A stretch of DNA of 64,000 bases from Oegoconia quadripuncta (GCA_949316235.1 OX438741.1:25115324-25179323), one strand, 5' to 3'; shown: positions 12,386 to 24,800, counted from the stretch's first letter. Numbers and translations are program-made. The notes: generated by a model not told the origin, from the sequence alone.

Positions 12386-14085
12386 TTTTTTACGAAGTAA
12401 AATATAATGAAAAATAATTTACTAGTTTTGAATGCAATCCAATTAGCGACAAGGGTCTACAGTTGCCAACTGAAGTTTAAAGAAGTTTGCTAACAATTAG
12501 TTTAGTTAGGTTCAACTACATTCAGTCTTTGCTCTTTAAAATGTAAACGGTACGTTACAAGAAATTCTGTCTTGAGGGTGCAATGCGAGGCCTGTTAAAT
12601 ATTTAAATGAGAAATAGTGTATGGCAGTTGCAACTATTTCCAATTTATATTTTAATGTTGCTAAGCGAAAATGTGGGCCATACATAACGATCTGCCTAGG
12701 AATTCCATTGAATGCCTAATTTGACCTTCTCCCTACATAATGTATATCCATCTTTTTTTTATGATAAACTGGATACGCGTTTGACCACTGATGGAAAGTG
12801 ATGATGTGGTCGAAGATGAAGCACATCCCAGTAATACTATATCTACTTATAATACACCAATTACGGTATTACTATCATTATAAACATAAATGAACGCACT
12901 CCTACCGTTCTGTTATTGGCATACTGACTGAATAGTACTTTCGTTAAGTGCCTCCAGGCGATAATTGTAAAAACAGGAGAGTAATACCTACAACATTTTT
13001 AAATTAGGTAATCTGCAAATTGCAAATGTGTGTTGCTTACTTAAGCTAAGTGATATGAATTTTTTACCTCAGATGCAAAATATATATACCCCCTTATACA
13101 ACCCCTTCAACATTTAAAGATATTAACAATCCATATTATTATGTAGTTATTGTTTTGTTGCACTGTGTATATCTTAAATTTGTGTATGTTTTATGTTACA
13201 AATAAATATAAAATACTCAAAACTAATATTTTACCTGGAATAGGTCATTTAATTAAAATTCCGTAAACGAATCCTTGTACCGAAAAAACTGTTTAAGACA
13301 ACTCCCAATAATTGGGAAATATCATCTCATTTTAAAACACATCCTACCTGCATTATATAGGTACGAACATAATACTTCATGTACCTGTACCCTAAAAAGA
13401 TGTTAAAGATTTAATTATTTCGTAAATTTGAAGGCGTGATAAATGCAGATATATACCAAACCGTAGCTTTATAGTACTAATAAATAGTCTGAGAACAATT
13501 AGAATAAAACTGTTGGGAATGTATAGACATTGCGAAACGATATGTGTTTTTAGTTAGAACCTAAAGCCCATTTATCGTGAAGTACATACAGTGTTCTATA
13601 ATTCCGGTGTGCTTCAGTGCTGTTCGTTCGCATGCGTGACACGTAAACCCGGGCTCGGTGCAGCGTTCAACATACAGTTTTTATATCCGGCCCCATTTTG
13701 GCGACAAACATACTCGCTGTTGCTCTTACGTTATCTAAACACGTATAGTATTAAAACACTTACCCAGCTTTTGGTTAAACACAAGGTGCACGAGGCGACT
13801 ACAAACATAGGGCACTGATTTTAAATTTAAAAGATGTTATTAGCTTCTTTTAAACAATTTATTTTTGTTTTATCAATATATGACATTAAAAACAATGTTT
13901 TCTTGATCTATTTGATTTCCAGTACAAGAAAACGAATCGATGCTTTTATATGTGAGGTACATCTTTCTGTTTTCTGGCATGTAAAAAGAATTGAACCAAG
14001 CGTCACTTCCCTAAACTGTGACTAGAGACTATAAACCTACCGTCTACCTATAAACTTTTATATAATTGTTATGACCGTAGCAGAT
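12386..14085. other. No gene recognised
   Basis: AT-rich sequence. The open frames at 13591-13818 and 13834-14025 carry no domain and have no splice or promoter context that I can see. Confidence 0.45.
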
Positions 14086-14380
14086 TGGAGTTTGCTTCTT
14101 CAGTCTGGCGTGCGTTTCATAAAAATCATATTGATAGAATTGAAAAAGTTCAAAGAAAGTTTGTGAAATCTCTAGATTATAGAACAGGTTATAGTTATAC
14201 AGATTACCAATGTTCAGCGAATAGACACAATATTAAATCACATCGTCGTGATCTTGCTGACGCTGTTCTTCTTCATAAGGTATATAGCTAACAATAACAT
14301 CGATGCCCCTGCACTACTATAAAATATCTTTTACGGAGAGTAGACACGAACGCAATTGCAGTAAGAAGCCATTATTTCAC
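14082..14380 (+). pseudogene. LINE reverse-transcriptase C-terminal relic
   Basis: The frame RLEFASSVWRAFHKNHIDRI followed by EKVQRKFVKSLDYRTGY matches the C-terminal region of non-LTR reverse transcriptases, where a hydrophobic E-A/S-S-VW box precedes an IE-VQR-F helix. A stop at about 14289 follows VLLHKVYS. Beyond it a decayed IDAPALL segment and a TRTQLQ segment still read like the same protein with two stops. The relic ends where a Rep-D repeat begins. Heavily truncated and dead; clade not assigned. Confidence 0.7.
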
Positions 14381-14384
14381 ACTA

Positions 14385-14590
14385 GCTTTCCGCGCGGGAC
14401 TTCGTCCGCATGGAAGATTCCATCAAAATCGGTTCAGCAAAAAAATTTACCTATATGTTAATCTTGGTCCTAATCTATCTACCAACCATATTTCATCCAA
14501 ATCCGTCCAGCCGTTTAGGCGTGAAGAGGTAACAAACATACATACGACATACACACAGGCAAACTTTCGCGTTTATAATATTAGTTGGGA
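14385..14590 (+). repeat. Rep-D dispersed repeat, best copy
   Basis: CTAGCTTTCCGCGCGGGACT head, ATCAAAATCGGTTCAGC, ATTTCATCCAAATCCGTCCA, GGCGTGAAGAGGTAACAAAC, ending TTTATAATATTAGTTGGGAG. It abuts the LINE relic without spacer. Confidence 0.65.
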
Positions 14591-15049
14591 GTTGGAATTA
14601 GTTGGGATACCCAAAAGTAGTACTACGTATGTGAGCAATGATTTCATCAAGCGCACATTTAAAAATGTTGATATATTTATTTTTCTTTGGCAAAATACAA
14701 AACATTTCGTATTTCAAACCCAGTTCTTGTCACCAGTTATTATATTTCGGCATTTGATTTTTATGTCATATAATATACATATCATGCAACTTAGATTATG
14801 TGATGCAGGAGACTATAGGTTAATAATATTGTAATGTTTAAGAGTATACACGAGCTACTTATCTAATTTACGTAAGCATCTGTTTGTCTCTCAAATAAAT
14901 AAATAAATATTTCAAAAACATCTACAGTGCACTTTTCAAGGGTGTTGGTTGCCGATATCTTCAATATGCAGATATTTTGCCTTTACGATTTTATTATATG
15001 TAGATTGTATGTTTATATATCCATACATGTTTTTACCTCACAATGTTTT
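14591..15049. other. No gene recognised
   Basis: AT-rich; includes an AAATAAATAAATAAATATTT tail-like motif at about 14895-14915, possibly the end of a lost SINE. Confidence 0.4.
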
Positions 15050-15125
15050 ACCACACCGTTTAAGAGCAGTCGGATAAATGCACATAAGTAGGGAGACCGC
15101 GTCTTAACCGCTGAGCCACCGACGC
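15050..15125 (-). mobile_element. Fragment of a second tRNA-type SINE (SINE-B)
   Basis: On the minus strand reads AGCGTCGGTGGCTCAGCGGT, then TTAAGACGCGGTCTCCC and, after a gap where the B box should be, TATCCGACTGCTCTTAAACG. The same head and body motifs are in the fuller plus-strand copy at 44320-44560. Confidence 0.65.
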
Positions 15126-15209
15126 TTATTAATAGTATGTATAATATGATTTTTTTATTTAATCTCGAGTAATGTATGATCTTGCATCAAAATAAGTTTT
15201 ACTGCTAAC

Positions 15210-15749
15210 TTAATATTTTGGATGCATAAAACACCTGGATGCTGTTTTATGCATTAAAGTGAATATCAAAACGCTGATGTTCAGGAGGATATATAGGATA
15301 GAAGTCGTGACGCTTAACGAATTATCTAAAAAAGGAAAAAAATTATTATATGAAATGTGTTGCTCCATATAGATACATAAATTTCCTTTATTCCTTCCAA
15401 AAACCGCAAATTTTAGATAATCTATTTTCTCTCTTATTAAACCGTTTAAAACCAACAGCTGCTGAGTGCCACTATAAATGGCGCAGAGCAGAATAGCGTA
15501 CACGCTGAGAATAATATAGCAAGAGAATAACACAGTTTTGAAGCGCACTCTACCGGAAACAGGACGTGGACGTGACGTTTGTCTGACTACACAACAGCCT
15601 CCGTGGAACAAGCACAACTGACACAATACGTTTACATCTCTGCAGGTATAAGACTTTAATAGTCGGTCTGACGTGGATACTTTTATATTTGTTTTATTTA
15701 TATCTTCTTTACTGCACCGAAATAAAAATACAAACGTATACAGAACCAC
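15210..15749 (-). CDS. Hypothetical 179-codon ORF, two hydrophobic segments
   Basis: I do not recognise this product. It starts MVLYTFVFLFRCSKEDINK. It has a hydrophobic stretch around residues 72-93 (FKTVLFSCYIILSVYAILLC) and another around residues 144-166 (LSVTTSILYILLNISVLIF), so it could be a small membrane protein. Against it: no homology that I know, no visible promoter, and its C-terminal coding lies over a minus-strand Rep-A fragment (15243-15315). Chance open frames of this length are uncommon but possible in AT-rich DNA. I list it because it is the longest open frame here not explained by a mobile element. Confidence 0.15.
   Translation of the reverse strand: MVLYTFVFLFRCSKEDINKTNIKVSTSDRLLKSYTCRDVNVLCQLCLFHGGCCVVRQTSRPRPVSGRVRFKTVLFSCYIILSVYAILLCAIYSGTQQLLVLNGLIREKIDYLKFAVFGRNKGNLCIYMEQHISYNNFFPFLDNSLSVTTSILYILLNISVLIFTLMHKTASRCFMHPKY
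15243..15315 (-). repeat. Rep-A dispersed repeat, decayed fragment
   Basis: On the minus strand: GCGTCACGACTTCTATCC, then GAACATCAGCGTTTTGATAT, matching the Rep-A start and its GTTTGGG block with decay. Confidence 0.45.
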
Positions 15750-17155
15750 ATGTGCGAAGGAGCGACCTTACTAATGCTGAATGATTTCTTGCGTAGGTAC
15801 TCGTATATCTGTAAAATTACTTTATACGATGATATTACCTTACCTAGGTCGTGAGGGGTACTCTTGCGATAATGAAGTTTGTATTAAAAAAGAAGAATGC
15901 TATTCTACATAATTAACATTAACCTACTTTCATTCGATATAAATACTTATTATGCTTTCAGTGCATACGATTGAAAAACATTGATGGAGCGAGCAACATC
16001 CACAACGGATTCATTTCCATCGCATATCAATTAATATTCAAATAGGAATTTTCATTGCTCGGAGATCCCATTCGCATATCTTTTTTTTACATTTTCATGA
16101 ATTTTATAAAACCCTTAAGAGGGATAGACCTTTTTACAATTCCGTCGTGAGATTTAATGATGTGGGTAGTGACATTATTTTCATCCTTTTCAAGAATTCA
16201 TCCAGGTTAGGCAATTGATAAATAGGTATTTAGCCTTTTCAATTTTTGTATTTATATTGAATGCCCATCAAATAGCATTTCAGGACCTCCACTTCAGAAA
16301 GGTTTAAGTACCTTGTAATTATTTACCACGGCAGATCGATCAATATTTACCAATACGAGTACCTAGTAGATAATACTACATCTTGTCGTAGCTTATGACT
16401 TTGTTTTATTTATTTCATCCAAGATTTATGTCATCCTTTGATCTTGCTACAACAATATATTTTAAATTGTTCCTCAATACGATCACGACATTTTTTGTGC
16501 GGGCGGGCACAGCGACCTTTCTTATCCGCCCACAGTGATCTATAATACTATATCTGGCTGGTGATTTGGAATGGACTGTACTTATTATACATGCTTGTAT
16601 GTACTATACTTACTGTACCGCTTATACCTACACACTAACTATACATATAGTAGATGTCCATTTTACTAATCTAACCTATAGGATTGACGTATAGACGAAA
16701 GAACACTTCGAATAAAATTTTAATGAACTCTAGGTAGAAGAGATAAATAAGGTTATGTCGTTTGGGACCAGATGAAATGGGAGAAGATATATAACCACAC
16801 CCAGTAAAATGCAAACAAAGCTACTTTCTGAAGTTTAAGAAGGAAATTTAGGAAGGATAATTTTAATTGTCTAATATAATCTTTACGACTAAGATACGAA
16901 GAAAGTTGATCCGAGAAAATGCAGACTTAGGTAGAAGTATGAGATAATAAGTCATGTAATTATTCGTATAACATTAGTTCCTCCCCTGATTACACTGAGC
17001 GGGTAAATACTTATAACTTTCACAATTACGCAGCCGTTGATTTAACGTTGTTTTGTTCTCGTATAGAAACATTTGAAGTTTGATAATTTATGAGATAAGT
17101 TATTATAACAATGAATGTTGTGAATCTGCCTAGGTATATTTCTCTTTCTCTCCTA
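15750..17155. other. No gene recognised
   Basis: AT-rich. No open frame, repeat or structured motif that I can support. Confidence 0.45.
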
Positions 17156-17156
17156 A

Positions 17157-17335
17157 TTTTTAACCACCGACGGAAAACGACGGGTGTTTTGTGTTTGATG
17201 GAGGTGTGTGTGTCCGGTTTTTATCTGGATGTATCTCAATAATGTGTGGTCCGTTTTGAGTGGGATTTTTTATATTTAAGATTAAACTGGGAAAGCTCTT
17301 GGCCATGTTTGCTAAAAGTCAGTTCAGCCGTTTCG
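17157..17335 (-). repeat. Rep-E dispersed repeat, inverted copy
   Basis: TTTTTAACCACCGACGGAAA through TTTTGTGTTTGATGGAGGTG, ATCTGGATGTATCTCAATAA and CAGTTCAGCCGTTTCGAAG. This is the reverse of the Rep-E copies at 7308 and 45255. A SINE abuts its end. Confidence 0.6.
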
Positions 17336-17337
17336 AA

Positions 17338-17560
17338 GAATATAATAATAATAAATGAATATTTTGAACACTTACACCAATTTTCTATCCCCAAACTAAG
17401 CAAAGCATGTAGACTATGAATCCTAGACAATGGATACATATTTATGTAAACATCGATGAGTCGAATATAAATGTTCAGATTTATCATACAAACCGGATTC
17501 GAAATCGCAATCTTTAGTTTCAAAGGTAGGGTCACTATCCACTACACCAATAGCTCATCA
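17338..17560 (-). mobile_element. tRNA-derived SINE, diverged copy
   Basis: Same family as 11026-11265: AACACTTACACCAATTTTCT, CCCAAACTAAGCAAAGCATG, AACATCGATGAGTCG, then a mutated B box (GGATTCGAAATCGC on plus) and GGGTCACTATCCACTACACC. The damaged T-arm suggests an old insertion. Confidence 0.85.
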
Positions 17561-17638
17561 AAATATTAAACTTTTAATAGAGTTTCTTTCTGGTAATGGG
17601 CGATATTTAATGGTCGGGGAATTTCAAAAATTTCAAAT

Positions 17639-18063
17639 TATATTAGGTCCTTACCTATGAAATTGGCGTTTTGTATGAAGAATTTTATTAAGACTGTTTT
17701 CTCCATATAAACATTATTGAAATTTTTTTGGGGAACGGCAAATCCAAATTTAGCTAAACTTTGCGTGTATTATTGGATAATATTAAGTTAAATCTAGGCA
17801 GTGTTAATTTTTGAAAGTAACCGCTTTACAACATTTTCTGTGAATCTAAGAAACAATATGGGAAGCCCATGAAAAGAGCTGTGTTCAAGTTTCTTTTATT
17901 ATGTGATTTAGCTCAGACATTAAAAAATATGTGAAACCTTGAAAATATATTCTATTTTCCAAATAAAAAACAAATTTGGAAATAGCTATAGAATCTTAGG
18001 AGTTGGTACATTATGATTAACGAAGAAAAAAATCTCCAATTTCATAGGTAAAGATATTATACT
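17639..18063. mobile_element. Small inverted-repeat element (MITE-like)
   Basis: TTACCTATGAAATTGG at 17651-17666 is mirrored by CCAATTTCATAGGTAA at 18036-18051, an exact 16-bp inverted repeat. Weaker AT-rich pairing extends outward (TTATATTAGG / ATATTATACTATAAT). Interior is non-coding. Exact ends and any target duplication are not clear to me. Confidence 0.6.
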
Positions 18064-18514
18064 ATAATTTACACAGGCGCGGAAAGTCGCTGCTATTTAT
18101 ATCGTCCCAATTAACCCGTATCCGCCTTTGGTATACGATATTCCAGGTCGAAGGGAAAACACGTGTTGGTTTAAAGTTTTTTCATTGTAGCGAACCACAA
18201 AGCAGCCTCATGTTTCTAGGGAGGGTATCCCCGTCATTATTATCGTAGGCATATTCAGGTTTACTCTTGGACGTAGACCTCTCTCAGAACGTGTCACTGA
18301 ACTTGACCTTCAATTTCCAGTTTAAAGTTAATGCCAGCCTCTTTACACAAATCTTCGCAACATCTAGCAGGTCCTTGGATATCCATCACTATGTTCGCCG
18401 ATACGTGAACTCCTTTGCGTCAAGCGACGGATACGGTCCGAAACCGACCAAGCAAACATTTCATGGATCTGCGTCAAATCGCCTTCATTCGTCACTATTT
18501 GATTTTGCGACTGC
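18064..18514. other. No gene recognised
   Basis: GC-richer than its surroundings (about 18300-18500) with overlapping open frames at 18267-18524 and 18415-18639. These run into Rep-C sequence and share no recognisable domain. Confidence 0.35.
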
Positions 18515-18600
18515 CTTCAAATGAAAACAACCGGAACCGACTGCTTACAGTGCCCTCGGAAGCACGGTCAAAAACTGTCCACCTATGCCTAACAAAATCC
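18515..18600 (+). repeat. Rep-C fragment
   Basis: TTCAAATGAAAACAACCGG, then ACCGACTGCTTACAGTGCCC and TCGGAAGCACGG, matching the Rep-C block order at 34330-34400 and 35205-35350. Confidence 0.5.
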
Positions 18601-18636
18601 AGAGAAAGTCATTATAGAGTCAGTAATATTTACCAC

Positions 18637-18800
18637 TAGCTTTCCGCTCGCTACTTCTTCCCATGGACCTGGATATAAATATAAATAGATATCAAACATA
18701 GTTTAATAAGTGATAGGGAAATATTTTTCAGAATTGGCCGAGAAGTTCCAGAGATTACCTTAAACAACTTTACGTCGATATAATATTAGTATAGATATAA
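18637..18800 (+). repeat. Rep-D fragment, decayed
   Basis: Starts CCACTAGCTTTCCGCTCGC and ends GATATAATATTAGTATAG, the two ends of Rep-D with a diverged interior. Confidence 0.45.
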
Positions 18801-19750
18801 TGTGACTTATAATAGGTACCTACTCTTACGGTCTCTTTGTTGATGCTGATTCCTTGTTAATAAATTGTCGCTGTAGGTCGATATACGCAGTGTTTGGATT
18901 GGTATCGGAGTTCGCCTTTCATTTCCGTGTGACTGGCATATGGAAATTGAAGTCTATTCGACATTTCAGAACATCAACACTGATGCTTTTGCATTCCGAA
19001 TTTGTTTTACATAGCTGTTGGAATAACAAATCGATTCGCACCCCCAGGCGAGTTGTAAAGATGAATGGGGTCACAAATCTGAAAACAAATAACGTTTGTA
19101 AATAAAAATGAACTTTTTCCTTATTTTTACATTGCAAAACATTTAAAACTCTGTTTTGTTTAGAAATGAGTTGAACTCATAAAGCTATTAACGAAAATGT
19201 TTTCGCCGATATTTTTGTTGGTACCTATATTATCATTAAATTTTGTAAAGGTGCTTGCATACGGTGCAAGTTGCTAGAGCAAGTAAAGGCGCAGGTTACT
19301 TGCACGAGGCACTGACCCGCGCAAGTCTTCACATAGTAGGTTACAAGTAACCCGTAAAAGCATCATTATGTGCATGTTACATGCACCTACAGGTGGAATA
19401 GAATGTCACATATAATAAACATATTTTGTGGAATAAATATTACACCAGCGGACGCTACGGACAGTGGGTATTTCTCACCATAAACACTCAACTTCTCTAC
19501 CTATGCACCCAATAAAAACACTTCTACATAGTAAGAGGCTACGTTCAGTATTCTCTCTCTTAGTATTATGCATATGTACATGTACAATAAACTTAGTATA
19601 TGTACAATAAACGTTTACAAACAAGAGGTTTAGTTAAATAATAAAACGTAATATTAGTCCTCGTAACATTTTATAGACTATCTGTAGCAAAAATATATTA
19701 TTTAACTATTTCAAAATCATTTGGTAGTGATCATCAAATGTGTTTTTTTT
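18801..19750. other. No gene; cluster of short palindromes near 19250-19390
   Basis: No supportable gene. Contains GGTTACAAGTAACC (19339-19352) and GTGCATGTTACATGCAC (19370-19386), with several GCAAGTAA/TTACTTGC half-sites between 19265 and 19310. Confidence 0.5.
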
Positions 19751-19751
19751 T

Positions 19752-19985
19752 TCTTTTTATGCACAACGGTTAGCACTTGACCTCAATTACACCTGATGTT
19801 AAGTGAATGGTGGTAGCATACTGACCCGGAAACAGCATCTTATTTGGTGGACTTGCTATCTTATCTCTGACAACCGGAACACAACAATGCTATCAACATT
19901 GCTGTTTGGCGGCAGATTTAGATAAGATGGTGGTAGCTAAGCCAGGCGGACAATTAAAATGCCCTACCACCAACCGAAATTGAAA
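19752..19985 (+). repeat. Rep-B dispersed element, nearly complete copy
   Basis: Signature: CTTTTTATGCACAACGGTTA, ACACCTGATGTTAAGTGAA, CATACTGACCCGGAAAC, ATCTTATCTCTGACAACCGG, AACACAACAATGCTAT, GGCGGCAGATTTAGATAAGA, TGGTGGTAGCTAAGCCAGGC and AAATGCCCTACCACCAACC. It preserves the uninterrupted GCAGATTTAGATAAGAT junction that is split at 61980/63622. Non-coding. Confidence 0.8.
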
Positions 19986-20556
19986 GTGTGATTACAATGC
20001 AATACAAATGCTCTATATTAGATGCGATTTTACTCGATTCGCATAATCATATGATTGATGAGCATTTGTTCGCACATCCTTCACCTGCAAATCACATTGA
20101 TATCTGTATGTATTGATAATAACATACACTCCTGTGCGGCTAATGCGGACAACACAGTTATTTGATTGAATGCCGAATTGAAACTGTAGTAATACGAAGT
20201 GCCGAGTAATACGAAACATGTTGAACGAAAAATTTAATAGAGTAACTTCAACTAAATTAGCAATTTAGTAAATCCATTCTATTTTATTATCAGGTCTTGT
20301 TTCTCCCCAACCACACCTTTTTAATGTTCGAGAACAAAAATAGCGAAACGGAACGGTTAAGGAGTCACCTCGGTGTCTGTCACAACCACTTATTTCAGAA
20401 TGTATTTGACGTAGACAATTCGAATTCTGTATTTTTGTATGAAATGGTGGACCATGTACAGAGGTGTAGTTAAAAAGTAACACTTCATTTTACCGGTTAG
20501 TATTTAGAATTGAATAATTTTCAAAAAAATAAAGGTATGTAATGCGGAGAATTTCA
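19986..20556. other. No gene recognised
   Basis: AT-rich; minus-strand open frames at 20013-20219 and 20265-20483 have no recognisable features. Confidence 0.4.
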
Positions 20557-20715
20557 TGATTACATAAATAAATAAATATTTTAAACATTTACACCAATTA
20601 CCTAGTCTCAAACTAGGTAAAGCCTATGGATATTAGTTAACGGATAAACATACATACATGTTTAAATAAACATCCATGACTGGGAAATAAGTGTTCGTAT
20701 TCATTACAGGAATAT
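20557..20715 (-). mobile_element. SINE body and tail, head missing
   Basis: AAATAAATAAATATTTTAAA tail, CCTAGTCTCAAACTAGGTAA, AACGGATAAACATACATAC and CATCCATGACTGGGAAATAA match the body of the SINE at 11026-11265. The tRNA-like head is absent, as in 5' truncation. Confidence 0.8.
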
Positions 20716-20814
20716 TTACACGTTTCAAAATAGTTAGATCAAAAGATAACGTTATCTGTAATGTACATGAAAAATGATCTACCTACAGTGCAAACGTTTT
20801 ATACACACACTTAA

Positions 20815-21115
20815 CCTCCCTACCTTTACCCGAAATGTGGTGGTCAGAAATATCCCAAAGGTATGGGTTAGAATGTTCCAAACATTAATAATCTTATGCC
20901 TAAAACAGCATCCGCATGAATCGTGGACCACGAATCACCTTTTCAAATAAACAGAAGTACGTTTGTGACAGGCCGTGAGCCCATCGCCACTAACACGTGC
21001 AAGTCTAAAATGTTTTGCTGTAAAATTCCTTAGTTGCCTTTTACGACACCCGTAGGAAGAAATCTTAGAGGTTAAATGCTCTAAGGAAGAAATGGGTTAG
21101 TTCAATCCTTTAAAC
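20815..21115 (+). repeat. Rep-A dispersed repeat, copy 3
   Basis: CCCGAAATGTGGTGGTCAGA, AATATCCCAAAGGTATGGGT, GTGAGCCCATCGCC, then TTGCCTTTTACGACACCCGT and a short local duplication of CTAAGGAAGAAAT-like sequence. Confidence 0.7.
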
Positions 21116-21567
21116 GTACAGGTAATCACACGAAATTTATTAATACTGACAATACGTATCTCGTTCATCAGGATGTCATAATTATCTATTTTGATTAGGG
21201 ACAGGGCTATCTTTATTTACTCGTGTGCGATCGCTCCCTCTACCCTGACATTACTAAGTATGCAACTACAGGAAAAGGCAATAACTCTCCCTCTAGGCGA
21301 AATAAAAACAAAAATGTTTTTATTGATGTATGATGTCATACAGAAATTATTTTTAACGAAACGTGTTCGGGAAGGAACATAAAATAATAGTTCTTGATAT
21401 GGTTTCACAGGTTTAATATGACTTTAAACGCTCTTAAATACGAAGCTGCATAGGCAGCCATTACAAAAAGAAGTGATCGCCCACTATGAGAGCAAGAATG
21501 CCTGTTCGTTTCGAACAAAATGGAGTACCATTTCCTTTTACCAACATTCACAAGTATCCAGTGTGTA
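21116..21567. other. No gene recognised
   Basis: Overlapping sense and antisense 63-codon frames at 21191-21408 have no recognisable content. Confidence 0.4.
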
Positions 21568-21715
21568 TTTTTTTTATGCACGACGGGTTCATACTAGATC
21601 TCAATCACACCTGATGTTAAGTGAAGATAGATGAGGTCGAAGGTGGAAGCATACTGACCCGGAAACCCCAACACATTTGGGGGACTGGCTATCTTATCTC
21701 TAACAACCGGATAGA
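21568..21715 (+). repeat. Rep-B, left half only
   Basis: TTTTTTATGCACGACGGGTT through GATGTTAAGTGAAGATAGAT, GAGGTCGAAGGTGGAAGC, CCCCAACACATTTGGGGGAC to TTATCTCTAACAACCGGAT, where Rep-B identity stops. Confidence 0.8.
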
Positions 21716-21749
21716 CCTTTATATTGTCAGAGTCATGGGTACTTTTAAA

Positions 21750-21835
21750 ATATTTATGTATGTGTGTATGTTAGGAGTGACCATTGTACAGGCTTTGCCT
21801 AGTTTGAGACTATAGATAATCGGCGCAAACGTGCG
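21750..21835 (+). mobile_element. SINE body fragment
   Basis: TTTATGTATGTGTGTATGTT, CCATTGTACAGGCTTTGCCT, AGTTTGAGACTATAGATAAT correspond to the body of the 11026 SINE family in plus orientation. It lies just downstream of the broken Rep-B copy. Confidence 0.6.
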
Positions 21836-24800
21836 AAATATTAAAATACATATTACAATAGAGTGTGTTTAAAGTCCACGATGCGACTCTACCTAAGTCT
21901 GGCATTTTCATTTTTCTGTAAATACGGCTGCAGCTACTGTGGATACAGGTTATCACGATATATTTCGCGAGTGCAGTGGCATGTTAGTTAATAGTGGTAA
22001 TATAGGGGCAACATGTCGGGGATCTCACGTCACACTCTCGCTGCAAACTAATGTCTTTATATGGGCCAGGCGGGCCATGGCGGAGATGGAGGAATACAGG
22101 TTGCATTATTTACAACAGTATGCAAAGTGACAAAGTTTTGTTTTGGGACCAATCAAATGGAAGGAGCGAAGGAAGTTGCGTAAAGCGTATAATGGAGTTG
22201 AGGTACCATAGAGCAGCTGCCCGACTCTACAGAACATTGAGCAGATTTAATTGCCTATGTTAAACGCATAACCATGCAGGTACATGTATGTGTGTACCCT
22301 TGGCCTTACCCCGTAAACGCGAGTGACGTAAACTGACGACGGAGATGAGTGTTGCTACTTTAGTAATAGTTAGTTGTCCTTTTTAGTATGACCAACGTTG
22401 CCATGACATTAACTTTCTCACCCATTGAGAAGTAGATATTTTTCGGATGACATTCGACTTCGCCCGCCTTTTTGTGGTCCGATTGAAAGAATAAAAGAGC
22501 TTCAAGTGCCTTCTTATTCTTCAGGGTGATATCGCATTTGTTTATTTAACAAGGTAGAATGTATCGTGGGTAGTAGTAGGTAATTACTTTCAACCAGGTG
22601 AGCTGCACGCTTGTTTGACAAACCATACATACAAGGTATCATGGCTATGATTCGCATCGCCGCATTAGCTTACAAACCCTTTGATCTTTTTTCACTTCAA
22701 TTTGGTAAACATTGTGTTGAAAGTCCGCCTCACCTGAAAATTCGTTGTGAATCCAATTTTCCTATTCAAATCCAGGTTCAAAGGTTGTTCGAATGTGGTG
22801 TTCAAATCATATTAATGACAAAGTGCAAGCGAACCATGCGATTTCCATTTCTCGATCGGAGTGAATTTTCACAATGTCTGCAGCCCAGCAAATATGCGGC
22901 GTTTAATATTCATGTCTGGTGCCACAGTAGCTTTCCTTCCTTAGCCTGAAATTAGATATTCGTTTCTCAGCAGGAACTCTGACATTACCGGATAGATTCG
23001 ATGGCGATGCTAAAGTTATGCACGTCTCAGCGAATCCTGTAAATTCCGTCTAATAACTATGAATAGCTGTTCCCATCTCGACGTCTTAATATCAATTTCT
23101 ATACAGGATATTCTGTCCGTACAATTTATACTAATGTGAGCCACTATGTCGGAGAAATAGGAACTGAAGTAGCAAAAGATATAAATTATCCTAAGGTATG
23201 AAGAGTAAGAGAACCTAGCTATTTAACTTTAGATTACATTATACACTGTTTCTAAGCATTCAATTGCTTTTGATGAGATCAATTAACAATTTGGATGATT
23301 AGTCACTCGATCCCAAACTCAGCAGCAGCTCATTTTCGTGCATATTATCCTCCTGTTATTTTTTAAGTTGATAGATAATAATAAATGTTGGGACAACCTT
23401 TATAAATATTTTCTACTTGTGACTGACATGTAAATTATTTATTAGCGGTAACAGCAATAATCTAATATGAGCTACTATTCAAAACCATCGCAAATCAACA
23501 GTCCATAGAAGCACTTCATTGGACATAAGCCTCTTTCAGACATGGCATGATTTGCATCGCTTCTCATGGAAGGATTTACTCGAATCGCCACGCTGCTGAG
23601 CAGGAATGGTGGTCACAGATTTTTTGGGAGCTTAAATCTTTAACTTTATTTCAACCTGACAATATAGTGATGACTATAAACAGTGGGCCAAATAATAATA
23701 TTTCATAACTCCAAATAATATGTGGGTTTCCGGCCAGTACGCAACTACCTTCGTCCTCATTTTCACTTAACATTAGGCATGTTGTTAGCTAGCTCTGTTG
23801 ATCCTTAGATGTGATACCTACATACGGACGAAACCACGAAAATTAGAGAAATTGCTAAGAATCTGCAGGGAATTCGAGAAATGAATTCCATTCAGATGAA
23901 TTGCTAATTGGGCCCTTTTAGACTCTTAGCAGATCGGCATAGGTATGTAGTTCATTGCGTGAATGCAATGCAGATGTGAAATGCCCGTCTCAAAGATCTA
24001 GGTAAACTTTTAACGATGAGGATCTATCCAACATAAAAATTAAGAAACTAATTCTAAAGGAAAGGATGGCTATTACAGTTATGGTACGAGGTTGTAATAA
24101 TATAATACATTTTCATTTTATGTTATATCATTGTAAGCGGCTAAAGTGCAAGGTAAGCCGGATTTACTGGCCTCCGTGGAGTGGACGTGGCCAGAGTTCT
24201 TTGTATAGGTTCAAGCTCTTCCTTCAATATATACCTAAGTCTTATTTGTAATCATGACGAGTTTTAAAAATATTATAAAATACTAATATTATTATTTCAT
24301 TATAGCAAAAGGTTAATAGTTCCTAATAACAACAAGGACAAATTATGAACAAAGGCAGAGAAATTACCGAAGAGCTGCTCATGCTCTGGTTTTCCCTTAC
24401 CTACTTTTATGTTAACATAATAGCAAGCATAGTTAACATTATTTAGGCACCTCATGCATGCGGTGCGGTAAAGACACCGTATTCGAGATGTGGGAAAAAA
24501 GGCTCGGTTAATTGAATAATAAAAACATATTTGATGTATGTATATTTAAATTAAAAAAAATATCCGACAATCAAAAACTTCCATAGTTTCAGAAAAATAA
24601 AGTTAAATGCAAGTGTATAATAATGTAATTTACTTTAATGTTACGATATATATTAACACATATAACGCAATATTGACCGCCAAAAAATGTCCAAACAACC
24701 GCCTTTATTAACGTTCCGTTCTCTATCTACTGTGTACATTACTTGTACATGTACACAAATCTTTAATTTTATTTAATACTATTTCAAACGAAAAAGTAAT

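Noticed and set aside
22611..22949. 112-codon open frame
   Set aside because: No ATG at the start, no splice or promoter context and no recognisable motif.
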